From contig NZ_LT827010.1 of the NCBI RefSeq assembly GCF_900119315.1, positions 7,124,001-7,188,000 of the forward strand: a DNA stretch of 64,000 nucleotides. The letters run 5' to 3'. Of the stretch, positions 40,112-49,253 are shown one piece after another; position 1 is the first letter of the stretch, and every line of letters begins with the position of its first letter. A program made the translations under genes and the position numbers. Origin of the DNA: Actinoplanes sp. SE50/110. GTDB taxonomy: Bacteria; Actinomycetota; Actinomycetes; Mycobacteriales; Micromonosporaceae. A model generated the notes under the pieces. The model was not told where the DNA came from and did no database searches. It was given only the letters and a program-made list of their open reading frames with translations.

Positions 40112-41959
40112 TCAGCAGTCCTGGCTGTCGCAGCCGTCGAGCGACGCGCCGGGCAGCCCCGGTGGCGGGTTGGACGGCTGCTCCACCGGCGCCTTGCTGG
40201 TCGGCGACTGGGCCGGCTCCGGCTGGACGGTGTCCGACGCCCCGTCGCTCGGCTTGGTGCTGCCGCCGCCCCCGGTGGCGGTGGAGCTGCTGCCGGGCAG
40301 CGGGATGGTCGACGGACGCGCCGGCAGGGTGCTCGGCGTGATGTGCACGATGCCGACCGGGTCGATCGAGATGCCGGGCGCCGGCGTGCTGTCCGACGCG
40401 GGGTCGCCGAGCCGCACGGAGCCGTCGGAGAGCTGCTCGACCGGCCGGGAGGGCTGGCCGGGTGAACTCGACACGTACGCCTGACAGGTCTTGCCGTTGA
40501 GCTGGAACAGCATCGGGGCGGCGTTGCTCTTGGCGAACCGCCCGGCGATCTCGACCGTGGTGTTCTGCTGGGGAGCGAGGGTGCTCGCCGAGTGCACGGT
40601 GACCGCCCGCTGGTCCTGGGTCAGCGACCGGCCGGACAGGATCTGGTCGCCGGGCATCAGGAACCACAGCTGCCAGTCGTCGACCGGCTTGTCGCCCCGG
40701 TTGGCCAGGGTCACCTGGGCCTTGAAGCGCCCCTTCTCCTGCGACCAGACGGCGTAGCTGACGATGCAGTTGCCGGCCGCGGGCACCACGCTCGGGCCGG
40801 GCGTGACCGCGTCGGCGCGCTTGTCCCCGGCACCGGGCGCGGCCAGGCTCCAGCCGTAGGTGAGCGCGCTCATCACCGCGATGGTGCCGGCCACCACCAG
40901 GGCCCGCCGGGTGCGCACCTGCCGCCTGCCGGGGGCCGGGGACCGGTCGTCGGCCGGGGCGGACGGCGACACGGCGCCACCGGGACGCAGGGCCGGGGGC
41001 GCGGTGGCCGCGGCGGCCGGGCCCATCCCCGCGTACGGGTAGCCGGAGGGCAGGATCGTGGTGTCCTCGCCGCTGTCCTCCCAGTCGCCCCGGAAGCCGG
41101 TGGCCGCGGCGGCCTGGGCGCCGGCCGCGACGCCGGCGAGCAGGTGCGCCACCTCGGCGGTCGGCGGCCGGTCGGCCGGCCGTTTCTCCAGACAGCGGCC
41201 GACCAGGGCGTCCACCTCGCGGGGCAGGCCGTCGACCGGCGGCAGCGGGTCGGGCTCCACGTACTGGTGGGCGCGCAGCAGCGCGGTGGTGGTGCCGACG
41301 TCCCACGGGAGCTGACCGATCAGCATCCGGTAGATCAGCAGGCCGACCGCGTAGACGTCGGTGGCCGGGCTGACCTGGCCGCCTTCCAGCCGCTCGGGGG
41401 CCAGGTAGGCGGGGGTGCCGAGCAGGCTGCCGTCCGGGTCGGTGTCGTTCTCCCCGATCAGGGCGGAGATGCCGAAGTCGACCACTTTCGCCCCGGCCGG
41501 GGTGAGCATCACGTTGGCCGGGGTGACGTCGCGGTGCACGATCCCGCGCGCGTGCGCGGCGGCCAGGGCGGCGGCCACGTCGGCGCTGATCCGGACGGCC
41601 TGGTTCCACGGCAGGGTGCGGACCCGGGCCAGGACGGCGGCCAGCGACTCGCCGTCGACGAGCTCCATCACGACGTACGGCACGGGCTCGCCGTCGACCG
41701 TGCTGGCCTCGCCGTAGTCGTAGACGTTGGTGATGTGCGGGTGGCTCAGCCGCGCCGCGGCCTGCGCCTCGGCGCGCAGTCGGCGCCGGAACGACGGGTC
41801 CGCGCTGGTGGACGGCGGGAGGACCTTGACCGCCACCTGACGGCCCAGCACTTCGTCGAACCCTCGCCACACCACTGACATCCCGCCGGCACCGAGCCGC
41901 TCGACCAGCCGGTATCGCCCGGCGAGCAGTCCCGAACCGGGTAGGTCCGCCGTGCTCAT
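40112..41959 (-). CDS. Membrane Ser/Thr kinase with a CBM2-like extracellular domain
   Basis: 615 residues. The kinase domain has RLGAGGMSVVW, Lys45, HRDVTPANV (His142-Arg143-Asp144, with Thr replacing the usual Lys146) and VDFGISA. A transmembrane helix at about 353-375 leads to an outer domain (398-496) resembling family 2 carbohydrate-binding modules: Cys398 and Cys492 in the disulfide positions, GRFKAQVTLANRGDKPVDDW and LFQLNGKTC. Two of the three surface tryptophans that stack on cellulose in CBM2 have no counterpart, so the ligand is probably not cellulose. A Ser/Pro tail follows. Start ATG 41959. Confidence 0.85.
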   Translation of the reverse strand: MSTADLPGSGLLAGRYRLVERLGAGGMSVVWRGFDEVLGRQVAVKVLPPSTSADPSFRRRLRAEAQAAARLSHPHITNVYDYGEASTVDGEPVPYVVMELVDGESLAAVLARVRTLPWNQAVRISADVAAALAAAHARGIVHRDVTPANVMLTPAGAKVVDFGISALIGENDTDPDGSLLGTPAYLAPERLEGGQVSPATDVYAVGLLIYRMLIGQLPWDVGTTTALLRAHQYVEPDPLPPVDGLPREVDALVGRCLEKRPADRPPTAEVAHLLAGVAAGAQAAAATGFRGDWEDSGEDTTILPSGYPYAGMGPAAAATAPPALRPGGAVSPSAPADDRSPAPGRRQVRTRRALVVAGTIAVMSALTYGWSLAAPGAGDKRADAVTPGPSVVPAAGNCIVSYAVWSQEKGRFKAQVTLANRGDKPVDDWQLWFLMPGDQILSGRSLTQDQRAVTVHSASTLAPQQNTTVEIAGRFAKSNAAPMLFQLNGKTCQAYVSSSPGQPSRPVEQLSDGSVRLGDPASDSTPAPGISIDPVGIVHITPSTLPARPSTIPLPGSSSTATGGGGSTKPSDGASDTVQPEPAQSPTSKAPVEQPSNPPPGLPGASLDGCDSQDC

Positions 41960-42332
41960 GTGCCCCCACATGCGCGCTTGGAAGGAACGCCGGGCCGCAC
42001 CGCCATGCCGCCTGACGCCGGGCGAGCCGGGCTCACCTGTCGGATCCCGAGCATCCCCCATCGACGGCGAGGATGTTAGCCCCTGTACGGCTGTCAGTTC
42101 GAGCTCTCCGCCATGCGATCTACCAGGCAATCATTACCGTGCGTGGGATCAGCCGAGCGGCGTGTAGAGGTATCCGAATGGTCAGGAATGCGCTTTCCGT
42201 GAACGCCTCTTCACGCAGCGCCACGAGCGGACCTAGGGATTGCCCGCTTCGTCGGAACTTGCTGTTTCAAGTACCGGGTCACTCCATCGTGGAGACAGAC
42301 ACGATCGGTCAATGAATCACTACGCAGAGAGA
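41960..42332. other. 373-bp intergenic region upstream of the kinase
   Basis: Lies between the cphA stop and the kinase start, both on the minus strand. No gene is supported. It must hold the kinase promoter; I see no convincing -35/-10 pair. Confidence 0.6.
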
Positions 42333-45047
42333 TCAAAAATGTCCATGATCTGTCACACTGCTTGACACCAGTTGTGGGATGGCTCGCACCGCGGCGGTGA
42401 CCGGCGTCATCGGCCGGGCACCGGCCGGGCCGGCGCCCAGCTCGGTCAGGAAGGCCCGCATCGGCCCCCACTTCTCGTAGATCACCAGCACCACGTCGCC
42501 CGTCTCGGCCAGATCCAGCGCGGTGGTCACCGCCTCCCGGAACCCGTTCGCGCGGACCGCCCGCAGGTTCGGCCGGCGGGCCCGCATCTCCCGCTCGACC
42601 AGCGCCGGCACCTCCCCCGGCGCGCGTCCCCGCCGGTCCTGGTCGTCGTAGAGCACGGCCCGGGTCAGCCCGTCCGCCAGAATCTGGGCGGACGCGGCCA
42701 GCAGGTCGTCGCGCCGGTCGCCCGGCAGCGTCACCGCGGCCACGCACCGGTTCGCCCCCCAGAGCCGGTGCAGGGTACGCAGGGTGGCGGCGAGCGCGGC
42801 CGGGTTGTGCCCGTAGTCCAGGAAGACCGAGACGTCGCCGAGCCGCAGCAGGGTGCCCCGGCCCGGGTTGTCGACGCCCGGGTCGAACTCGCTGAGCCGG
42901 GCCGCCACGGTCTCCGGGCGGGCACCCAGGGCCCGGGCCGCCGCGATCGCGGCGAGCGCGTTGGCCGCGCCGTGCAGGGCGGCGCCGCCGTACGCCCCGG
43001 GCACCTCGGCCACCCGCAGCAGCGGCGTGCGCCGGGCCCCGGTGGCCTGCACGAGCCAACCGTCCTGCAGCAGGTACGCGGTCCCGCCCCGGCCCAGGTG
43101 CTCGGTCAGCACCGGGTTCCCCGGGTCGAGCCCGAACCAGACCAGTCGTTTCCGGTCGGCCCGCACCCGGGGCCGGGACGCCAGGCTGCGCACCCACGGG
43201 TCGTCGGCGTTGAGCACCAGCGTGCCGCCGTCCCGGACCCGTTCGGCCACCACCGCCTTGACGTGCGCCAGGTCCTCGATCGAGTCCAGCCCGTCCTGAC
43301 CCAGGTGGTCCGCGGTGATGTTGGTGATCACCCCGACGTCCGACCAGTCGTAGCCCAGCCCGCGGCGCAGCAGCCCGCCCCGCGCGGTCTCCAGCACCGC
43401 GATGTCCACCTGCGGGTCGCCGAGCACCTGCTGTGCCGAGCGCGGCCCGGTGGCGTCGGCCAGGTACACCGCCCGGCCGTCGACGAACACCCCGTCGGTG
43501 GTGGCCGCGCCGACCCGGTGCCCGCCACCGCCGAGCAGGTGCGCGGTCAACCGGGTGACGGTGGTCTTGCCATTCGTGCCGGTCACCGCGACGGTCGGGA
43601 TCCGCCCGTCGGAGCCGCCCGGGAACATCGCCCGGACGATCGCGTCGCCCACGTCCCGCGAGCGGCCGCGTACCGGGGCCAGGTGCATCCGCAGCCCGGG
43701 CACCGCGTTCACCTCGATCACCCCGCCGGCCGGCTCGGTCTCCCCGGCCGGCGGGAGCGGCGCCCCGATGTCCGGCAGGCGCAGGTCGATCCCGGCGATG
43801 TCCAGGCCGACCAGGGCGACCACCCGCTGGCACAGCCGGGTCACGTCCGGGTGCACCTGGTCGGTGACGTCCCGGCTGGTCCCGCCGGTGGACAGGTTGG
43901 CGCACTCGCGCAACCAGACCGTCTCCCCCTCGGCCGGCACGTCGTCCGGGCCGATCCCGGCCACCCGCAGCGCCACCTCGTCCAGCGCGATCCGGGTCAG
44001 CACCCGGGAGTGGCCGGGGCCGCGGCGCGGGTCGGCGTTGGTCCGCTCGACCAGCCCGGCCAGGGTCGTCGTACCGTCGCCGACCACGTGCGCGGCGATC
44101 CGCTCGGCCGCGGCCGCCACCTCGCCGGCCACCATCAGCACCCGGTAGTCGCGGCCGGCGAGCTGCCGTTCGACCACCACGTCGCCGCCGGCCTCGCCGA
44201 ACGCGCGCTCGACCGCCTCCCGGGTGCCCAGCCCGAGCACCACGTGCCGGCCCTGACGGCCCTGCCGGGGCTTGACCACGACCGGAGCGCCGAGCTCGTC
44301 CAGCAGCCGCACCGCCTCCTCCACGGTGGTCGCCGCGCCGCCGGCCGCCACCGGGATGCCGGCCTCGCCGAGCAGGCAGCGGGTGACGTGCTTGTCGCCG
44401 GCGATGTCGATGCCGACGCCGCTGGTCCGGTCGGTCATCGCGGCCCAGGCCATCCGCCGCCGGGTGCCCCAGCCGAGCCGGACCAGGCTCAGGTCGTCGA
44501 ACCGCTCGACCGGGATGCCGCGCCGCCGGGCGGCCGCGATGATCGCCCGGGTGCTCGGCCCGGTCGCCTCCCGCTCGGCGAGGGCGGCCAGCTCGGCCAG
44601 GCGCGGCGGCTGCCCCGCCTGCCCGGCCTGCACCGCCAGCACCAGGTCCACCGCGGCCTCCAGCAGCTCGCCGGGCACCCGGGACTCGGGCGACTCGTCG
44701 ACCGGGCACTCCAGGATCACGTCGTAGAGGCCCGGCTCGCCGGCCGACACGGTGCGCCCGAAGCTGACGTCCCGGCCGATCAGCTGGGACAGCTCCAGGC
44801 AGACGTGCTCGGTGACGTGCCCGAAGTAGGTGCCGCCGCGCAGCCGGCTGACGAACCCGCCCGGCGCGCCGGCCGCGCAGTGGTGCTCGGCCAGCCCGGG
44901 CAGCGCCCGCAGCAGGCGTTCGGTGAAGCCGGTGACGTCAGAGGTCTCCCGGCCGGTCAGCTCCTCCAGGCGCAACCGGGCCACCACCGCCGGCCGGGAC
45001 AGATACACGTTGGGGCCGCGCAGGCGGCGCAGGCTCTCGATCTTCAT
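42333..45047 (-). CDS. cphA: Cyanophycin synthetase
   Basis: 904 residues, normal for CphA. It polymerises L-aspartate and L-arginine into cyanophycin, a nitrogen-storage polymer. The N-terminus MKIESLRRLRGPNVYLSRP matches the family start. An ATP-grasp domain follows (about 190-470, with PVVVKPRQGRQGRHV) and a Mur ligase-like domain with GTNGKTT (about residue 492) and GVITNITADHLGQDG. The C-terminus (YEKWGPMRAFL) matches primer-binding regions. Its first 110 bases overlap the 3' end of cyanophycinase. Confidence 0.95.
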   Translation of the reverse strand: MKIESLRRLRGPNVYLSRPAVVARLRLEELTGRETSDVTGFTERLLRALPGLAEHHCAAGAPGGFVSRLRGGTYFGHVTEHVCLELSQLIGRDVSFGRTVSAGEPGLYDVILECPVDESPESRVPGELLEAAVDLVLAVQAGQAGQPPRLAELAALAEREATGPSTRAIIAAARRRGIPVERFDDLSLVRLGWGTRRRMAWAAMTDRTSGVGIDIAGDKHVTRCLLGEAGIPVAAGGAATTVEEAVRLLDELGAPVVVKPRQGRQGRHVVLGLGTREAVERAFGEAGGDVVVERQLAGRDYRVLMVAGEVAAAAERIAAHVVGDGTTTLAGLVERTNADPRRGPGHSRVLTRIALDEVALRVAGIGPDDVPAEGETVWLRECANLSTGGTSRDVTDQVHPDVTRLCQRVVALVGLDIAGIDLRLPDIGAPLPPAGETEPAGGVIEVNAVPGLRMHLAPVRGRSRDVGDAIVRAMFPGGSDGRIPTVAVTGTNGKTTVTRLTAHLLGGGGHRVGAATTDGVFVDGRAVYLADATGPRSAQQVLGDPQVDIAVLETARGGLLRRGLGYDWSDVGVITNITADHLGQDGLDSIEDLAHVKAVVAERVRDGGTLVLNADDPWVRSLASRPRVRADRKRLVWFGLDPGNPVLTEHLGRGGTAYLLQDGWLVQATGARRTPLLRVAEVPGAYGGAALHGAANALAAIAAARALGARPETVAARLSEFDPGVDNPGRGTLLRLGDVSVFLDYGHNPAALAATLRTLHRLWGANRCVAAVTLPGDRRDDLLAASAQILADGLTRAVLYDDQDRRGRAPGEVPALVEREMRARRPNLRAVRANGFREAVTTALDLAETGDVVLVIYEKWGPMRAFLTELGAGPAGARPMTPVTAAVRAIPQLVSSSVTDHGHF

Positions 45048-45825
45048 GAGGGGTGTCCCCGATCCCCGGCCGACGGCCGGTCAGGTGGAAGGTGTGGCCG
45101 GCCGGCAGCACGTGGACGCGCACTCCGGCCAGGGCGATCGGCCCGCTGGGCGGGACCCGGATGTCGGTGGCGGCGCCGGCGTCGACGACCGTCACCGCGC
45201 CGCTGCCGAGCACCTCGAACCGGTCGCCGTCGGTGAGGATCGCGGTGTCCTCGTCGATGCCGAGGCCGAGCTCGTGCGGGTAGAGCGCGACGGCGCTGAG
45301 CAGCCGGTTCAGCCGGCCGCGCTGGGCGAAGTGCTGGTCGATCAGGACGCCGGGCAGGAATTCCAGACCGGGACCGGTCTGCACGCTGGCCGCGGTCACT
45401 CCGGGACCGTCGCCGCCGATGATCATGGTGGCCGACATCATCGCGGCGCCCGCGCTGGTCCCGCCGAGCACCGTCGTACCGCCGGCCACCAGCTCCTGCA
45501 GCAGCGAGTCGGTCGCGGTGCCGCCCAGCACCGTGGTGATCCGCCGCTGGTCGCCGCCGGTGAAGAAGATTCCGGTGGCCTCGCGCAGCGCGGCGGCCGC
45601 CGCGGGGGCGTTGGCGTCGGCCCGGCTGGCCAGCCGCAGCGCGCGCACCGATCCGGCGCCCAGCTGCCGGAAGGCACCGACGGAGGACTCCTCGGCGACG
45701 GCCGGCTCCGCGCTGGCGGTGGCGATCACCACGATCCGGGCGGACGCCGACCCGGCCAGCTCGACGAAGCGGATGAGCAGTGCCGGCCCGGCGGCGCCCC
45801 CGATCAGCAGTAGCCGGGCGTCCAC
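44938..45825 (-). CDS. cphB: Cyanophycinase (3' end overlaps cphA)
   Basis: 295 residues of the serine-protease-like cyanophycinase family that releases beta-Asp-Arg dipeptides from cyanophycin. The catalytic Ser124 is in GGTSAGAAMM; FFTGGDQ and DEDTAILTDGDRF are family landmarks. Start GTG 45825 has GAGGAGG upstream. No signal peptide, so intracellular. The frame ends 110 bases inside cphA, adding about 36 Pro/Gly-rich residues (EDREPAPPARPQRVS) read from the cphA sequence in another phase. Confidence 0.93.
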   Translation of the reverse strand: MDARLLLIGGAAGPALLIRFVELAGSASARIVVIATASAEPAVAEESSVGAFRQLGAGSVRALRLASRADANAPAAAAALREATGIFFTGGDQRRITTVLGGTATDSLLQELVAGGTTVLGGTSAGAAMMSATMIIGGDGPGVTAASVQTGPGLEFLPGVLIDQHFAQRGRLNRLLSAVALYPHELGLGIDEDTAILTDGDRFEVLGSGAVTVVDAGAATDIRVPPSGPIALAGVRVHVLPAGHTFHLTGRRPGIGDTPHEDREPAPPARPQRVSVPAGGGGPVAPGGADRPGDL

Positions 45826-45979
45826 CGTGCCTCCTCAGCAGGGCCCCGTGACGACAGGGCCACTGTTGAGGTTAATCGGAACAAAACCGAAACATCCGGC
45901 TAATCCGAATGCTCTGACGGCAGGAGAGGCCGCACCGAGGGCGATCCTCGGCCGGCGCGATCGCCCGCTGCTCGGCCCG

Positions 45980-46468
45980 CTAGCCCCGGCGCCGGGCGCC
46001 CGGACCCGGGCGGGGCAGCACGTCGCGGTGGTCGGTGACGTCGTGGCCGTCGGCGCAGCGGATCGCCACATCCACCTCGGCCGCGCACTCGCGGTGCACG
46101 AACTGGATCGGCGGGCCGGCCGGGTCGGCCAGGTAGCGGTTGCCCCAGCCGGCCAGGGCGATCAGCACCGGGTAGAGGTCGAAGCCCTTCTCGGTGAGCC
46201 GGTACTCGTGGCGGACCCGGGCGCCCGGCTCCTGGTACGGCTCACGGCGCAGCACCCCGGCCGCGACCAGGGCGGTCAGCCGGTTGGCGAGCACCTGTCG
46301 GGGTATCCGGGTACGCACCCGCATGTCGTCGAAGCGTCGGATGCCGGAGAAGATCTCGCGGAGCACCAGCATCGTCCACTTCTCGCCGAGGATCTCCATG
46401 GCTCGCGAGATGGTGCAGTTGTCCACGTCCCAGTCGAGGGCTTCCGGCGGTGTGACGTGGCTGACCAT
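45980..46468 (-). CDS. HxlR-family transcriptional regulator
   Basis: 162 residues with the HxlR winged helix: CTISRAMEILGEKWTMLVLREIFSGIRRFDDM, then IPRQVLANRLTALVAAGVLRREPYQEPGARVRHEYRLTEKG. Start ATG 46468. It is divergent from the thioesterase gene, 56 bases away, so it probably regulates that gene and itself. A promoter placed 7 bases before the ATG makes a leaderless transcript likely. Confidence 0.88.
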   Translation of the reverse strand: MVSHVTPPEALDWDVDNCTISRAMEILGEKWTMLVLREIFSGIRRFDDMRVRTRIPRQVLANRLTALVAAGVLRREPYQEPGARVRHEYRLTEKGFDLYPVLIALAGWGNRYLADPAGPPIQFVHRECAAEVDVAIRCADGHDVTDHRDVLPRPGPGARRRG

Positions 46469-46475
46469 GCCGTGA

Positions 46476-46504
46476 AGGCTAGGTCTCGTTGACAGATGCA
46501 GCAA
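46476..46504 (-). promoter_or_regulatory. Leaderless promoter of the HxlR gene
   Basis: TTGCTG (46499-46504), a 17-base spacer and TAGCCT (46476-46481) on the minus strand lie 7 bases before the ATG at 46468, placing transcription start at or next to the start codon. The same spacing appears at the ArsR gene. Confidence 0.5.
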
Positions 46505-46524
46505 GCGGGTGCCAGCCTGCGTCC

Positions 46525-47046
46525 ATGACCCAGACTCAGGCATCGCTCGTGGCGAGCCGGACCCGCACCTTCTCCTGGACCGACCCGGCCGAGCACGCGC
46601 GGCTGTTCGTGGAGCGCAGCGGGCTGGAGGTGCTCCAGGCGATGGCGGCCGGCGAGGTGCCACCCCCGCCGATCTTCCAGCTGATCGGCGGCAACCGGCT
46701 GGAGGTCGAACCGGGCAGCGTCACGATCACGCTGGACCCGCAGGAGTTCCACTACAACCCGATCGGCACCGTGCACGGCGGGATCATCGCCACCCTGCTG
46801 GACACCGCGGCCGCCTGCTCGGTACAGACCACACTGCCCGCCGGCATCGGCTACACCAGCATGGACCTCAACGTGAAGTTCCTGCGCGCGGTCACCGTCA
46901 ACACCGGTCTGGTTCGCTGCACCGGCACGGTCCTGCAGAGCGGCCGCCGCACCGCGCTGGCCGAGGCGCGCCTGACCGACGCCCGAGGTCGCCTGGTCGC
47001 CCACGCGACCTCGAGCTGCCTGATCTTCGACCTGCCCAAGGCCTGA
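46525..47046 (+). CDS. PaaI-type hotdog thioesterase
   Basis: 173 residues of the PaaI thioesterase family, with the HGG motif in VHGGIIATLLDTAAACSVQTTLP and SMDLNVKFLRA of the hotdog helix region. Hydrolyses acyl-CoA thioesters in the cytoplasm. Start ATG 46525; an upstream start at 46489 is in frame. The adjacent divergent HxlR gene suggests induction by an aromatic or acyl compound (inference). Confidence 0.85.
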   Translation: MTQTQASLVASRTRTFSWTDPAEHARLFVERSGLEVLQAMAAGEVPPPPIFQLIGGNRLEVEPGSVTITLDPQEFHYNPIGTVHGGIIATLLDTAAACSVQTTLPAGIGYTSMDLNVKFLRAVTVNTGLVRCTGTVLQSGRRTALAEARLTDARGRLVAHATSSCLIFDLPKA

Positions 47047-47075
47047 GAAGCCGCCCAGGTCCCGGGCCGCCCGCG

Positions 47076-48386
47076 TCAGGCTCCGGTGACCACCGGGTGC
47101 AGATCGGCGGCCGGCGGGGTCCAGGTCGCGGTGTCCGCCTCGACCTGCTCCCCCGACCGGATGTCCTTGACCGTGTCCGGCTCGCCGGGGAACCAGACGA
47201 ACGGGATGCCGCGCCGGTCGGCGAACTGGATCTGCTTGCCGAACTTGGCCGCCGTCGGCGCCACCTCGGTGGGGATGCCCCGCCGGCGCAGCGCCGCGGC
47301 GGTCCGCTCCGAGACGCTCCGCTGCTCCTCGCTGGGCAGCGCGATCAGCACGCACGTCGGCACGGTGCGGGACACCGACACAGCGTTCTGTCCGAACAGC
47401 AGGCCGAGCATCCGGGACACCCCGATCGAGATGCCCACGCCCGGGAAACGGGTGTTGCCGACCGACGCGAGCGTCTCGTACCGGCCGCCCGAGCAGATCG
47501 AGCCGAAACGTTCGTACCCCTGCAATTGGGTCTCGTAGACGGTGCCGGTGTAGTAATCCAGGCCGCGCGCGATCTTGAGCTCGGCCCGGATCAGGCCCGG
47601 CGCGTGCTCGTTGGCCGCCACCACCACCTGCTCCAGCTCAGCCAGGCCCTCGTCGAGCAGCGGGTCGCTGACGCCGAGCGCGCGGACCGCGTCCACGAAC
47701 GAGGCGTCCGCCGCCGAGATGCCGGCCAGCTTCAGACAGGCCGCGGCCTGCGCGTCGGTGGCCCCGGCCGTCTCGACCAGCGCGGCCGCCACCTTGTCCG
47801 GGCCGATCTTGTCGAGCTTGTCGACGGTCCGCAGCACCTGCGCGGTGTCCGCCAGCCCCAGACCCCGGTAGAAGCCCTCGCAGACCTTCCGGTTGTTGAC
47901 CAGGATGGTGGCCCGCGGGATCGGCAGCGACCGGAAGACGTCGCCGATCACCAGCGGCATCTCGGTGTCGAAGTGGAACGGCAGGGTGTCCCGGTTGACC
48001 ACGTCGATGTCGGCCTGCAGGAACTCGCGGTAGCGGCCCTCCTGCGGGCGCTCGCCGCGCCACACCTTCTGGATCTGGTAACGGCGGAACGGGAAGACCA
48101 ACTTGCCGTGGTTCTCCACGACGAACCGGGCGAACGGCACGGTCAGGTCGAAGTGCAGGCCGAGCTGGTCCTCCCGCTTGCCGGACTCGTCCTCCTGCAG
48201 GCGGTGCAGCAGATAGACCTCTTTGGACGTCTCACCCTTGGAGAGCAGCGTCTCCAGCGGCTCGACGGCGCGGGTCTCCAGCGGGGCGAAACCGTACAGC
48301 TCGAAGGTGGAACGGATCTTGTCCAGCGCGTACTGCTCGATCATGCGCTGGGGCGGCAGCCACTCAGGGAAGCCGGAAATAGGCAC
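47076..48386 (-). CDS. hisS: Histidyl-tRNA synthetase
   Basis: Class II synthetase, 436 residues, charging tRNA-His. Motif 2 region (RYQIQKVWRGERPQEGRYREFLQADID), the histidine A motif LARGLDYYTGTVYE-like ARGLDYYTGT and motif 3 (FPGVGISIGVSRML) are intact. Start GTG 48386 has AGGAG upstream. It lies 20 bases downstream of the metallo-beta-lactamase gene, as in other actinomycetes (ppi-MBL-hisS). Confidence 0.97.
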   Translation of the reverse strand: MPISGFPEWLPPQRMIEQYALDKIRSTFELYGFAPLETRAVEPLETLLSKGETSKEVYLLHRLQEDESGKREDQLGLHFDLTVPFARFVVENHGKLVFPFRRYQIQKVWRGERPQEGRYREFLQADIDVVNRDTLPFHFDTEMPLVIGDVFRSLPIPRATILVNNRKVCEGFYRGLGLADTAQVLRTVDKLDKIGPDKVAAALVETAGATDAQAAACLKLAGISAADASFVDAVRALGVSDPLLDEGLAELEQVVVAANEHAPGLIRAELKIARGLDYYTGTVYETQLQGYERFGSICSGGRYETLASVGNTRFPGVGISIGVSRMLGLLFGQNAVSVSRTVPTCVLIALPSEEQRSVSERTAAALRRRGIPTEVAPTAAKFGKQIQFADRRGIPFVWFPGEPDTVKDIRSGEQVEADTATWTPPAADLHPVVTGA

Positions 48387-48406
48387 TGTCTCTCCTGACG
48401 AAAGGA

Positions 48407-49105
48407 TCAGAGGAAGCGGCCGGGCGCCGCGGTCAGGTCCCGCAGGTACGGGTTCGACGCGCGCTCACGGCCGATGGTCGTGGCCGGTCCGTGGCCGGGC
48501 AGCACGACGGTGTCGTCGGCGAGCGGCAGGATCTTGTCCCGCAGCGACGCCATCATCGTCGGGGTGCTGCCACCCGGCAGGTCGGTGCGTCCGATCGAGC
48601 CCGCGAAGAGCACGTCCCCGGAGAGACAGAGCTCCTCCGCGTCCCAGGAGGAGCCCGCGCCCGGCAGGCGGAACAGCACCGACCCGCCGGTATGGCCGGG
48701 TGCGTGGTCGACGGTGACCTGCAGCCCGGCGAGGCTGAGGACCGCGCCGTCGGTCAGCGGGGCGACGTCGTCCGGCTCGGAGTACTGCAGGCGGCCGCCG
48801 AACAGCGAGCTCAGGTCGGTGCTCAGCCCCTTCGACGGGTCGGCCAGCATCTCCCGGTCGTCCGGGTGCACGTACGCGGTGATGCCGCGGGCGCCGCAGA
48901 CCGGGGCGACCGAGAAGGTGTGGTCCAGGTGGCCGTGGGTGAGCAGCACCGCGGCCGGGGACAGCCGGTGCTGGGCCAGCACCTCGTCCAACCGGTCGAG
49001 CACACCGATGCCGGGGTCGACGATCAGGCACTGCTCGCCCGGGCCGGCGGCCACCACATAGCAGTTGGTGCCGAAGGCCTGCGCCGGAAAGCTGGCGACG
49101 AGCAC
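48407..49105 (-). CDS. Metallo-beta-lactamase-fold hydrolase (glyoxalase II-like)
   Basis: 232 residues with the zinc motif THGHLDH, then GHTGGSVLF and GDVLFAGSIGRTDLP and PGHGPATTIG, matching glyoxalase II-like hydrolases that cleave hydroxyacyl thioesters such as mycothiol or glutathione adducts. Start GTG 49105, with GAGGGGGA upstream; a longer frame to 49168 adds a non-homologous leader. Linked to hisS on the same strand and divergent from the cyclophilin pair. Confidence 0.88.
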   Translation of the reverse strand: MLVASFPAQAFGTNCYVVAAGPGEQCLIVDPGIGVLDRLDEVLAQHRLSPAAVLLTHGHLDHTFSVAPVCGARGITAYVHPDDREMLADPSKGLSTDLSSLFGGRLQYSEPDDVAPLTDGAVLSLAGLQVTVDHAPGHTGGSVLFRLPGAGSSWDAEELCLSGDVLFAGSIGRTDLPGGSTPTMMASLRDKILPLADDTVVLPGHGPATTIGRERASNPYLRDLTAAPGRFL

Positions 49106-49253
49106 GAGCCGATCCCCCTCACAGCAAAACGGGTGCGAATCGTAACGAGAGTAGCGGGGCAGCCGCACACCACTTTCTCAGGAGGTACCCGTACACTCTT
49201 GCGGGCGTGTGGCGTGCCGCACCCCTTGACATGCACAGGGAAGGACAGCGTTA

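Noticed and set aside
42211..44709. 832-residue minus-strand frame inside cphA
   Set aside because: Same strand, other phase; Gly/Arg-rich with no motifs, whereas the cphA phase has all CphA signatures.
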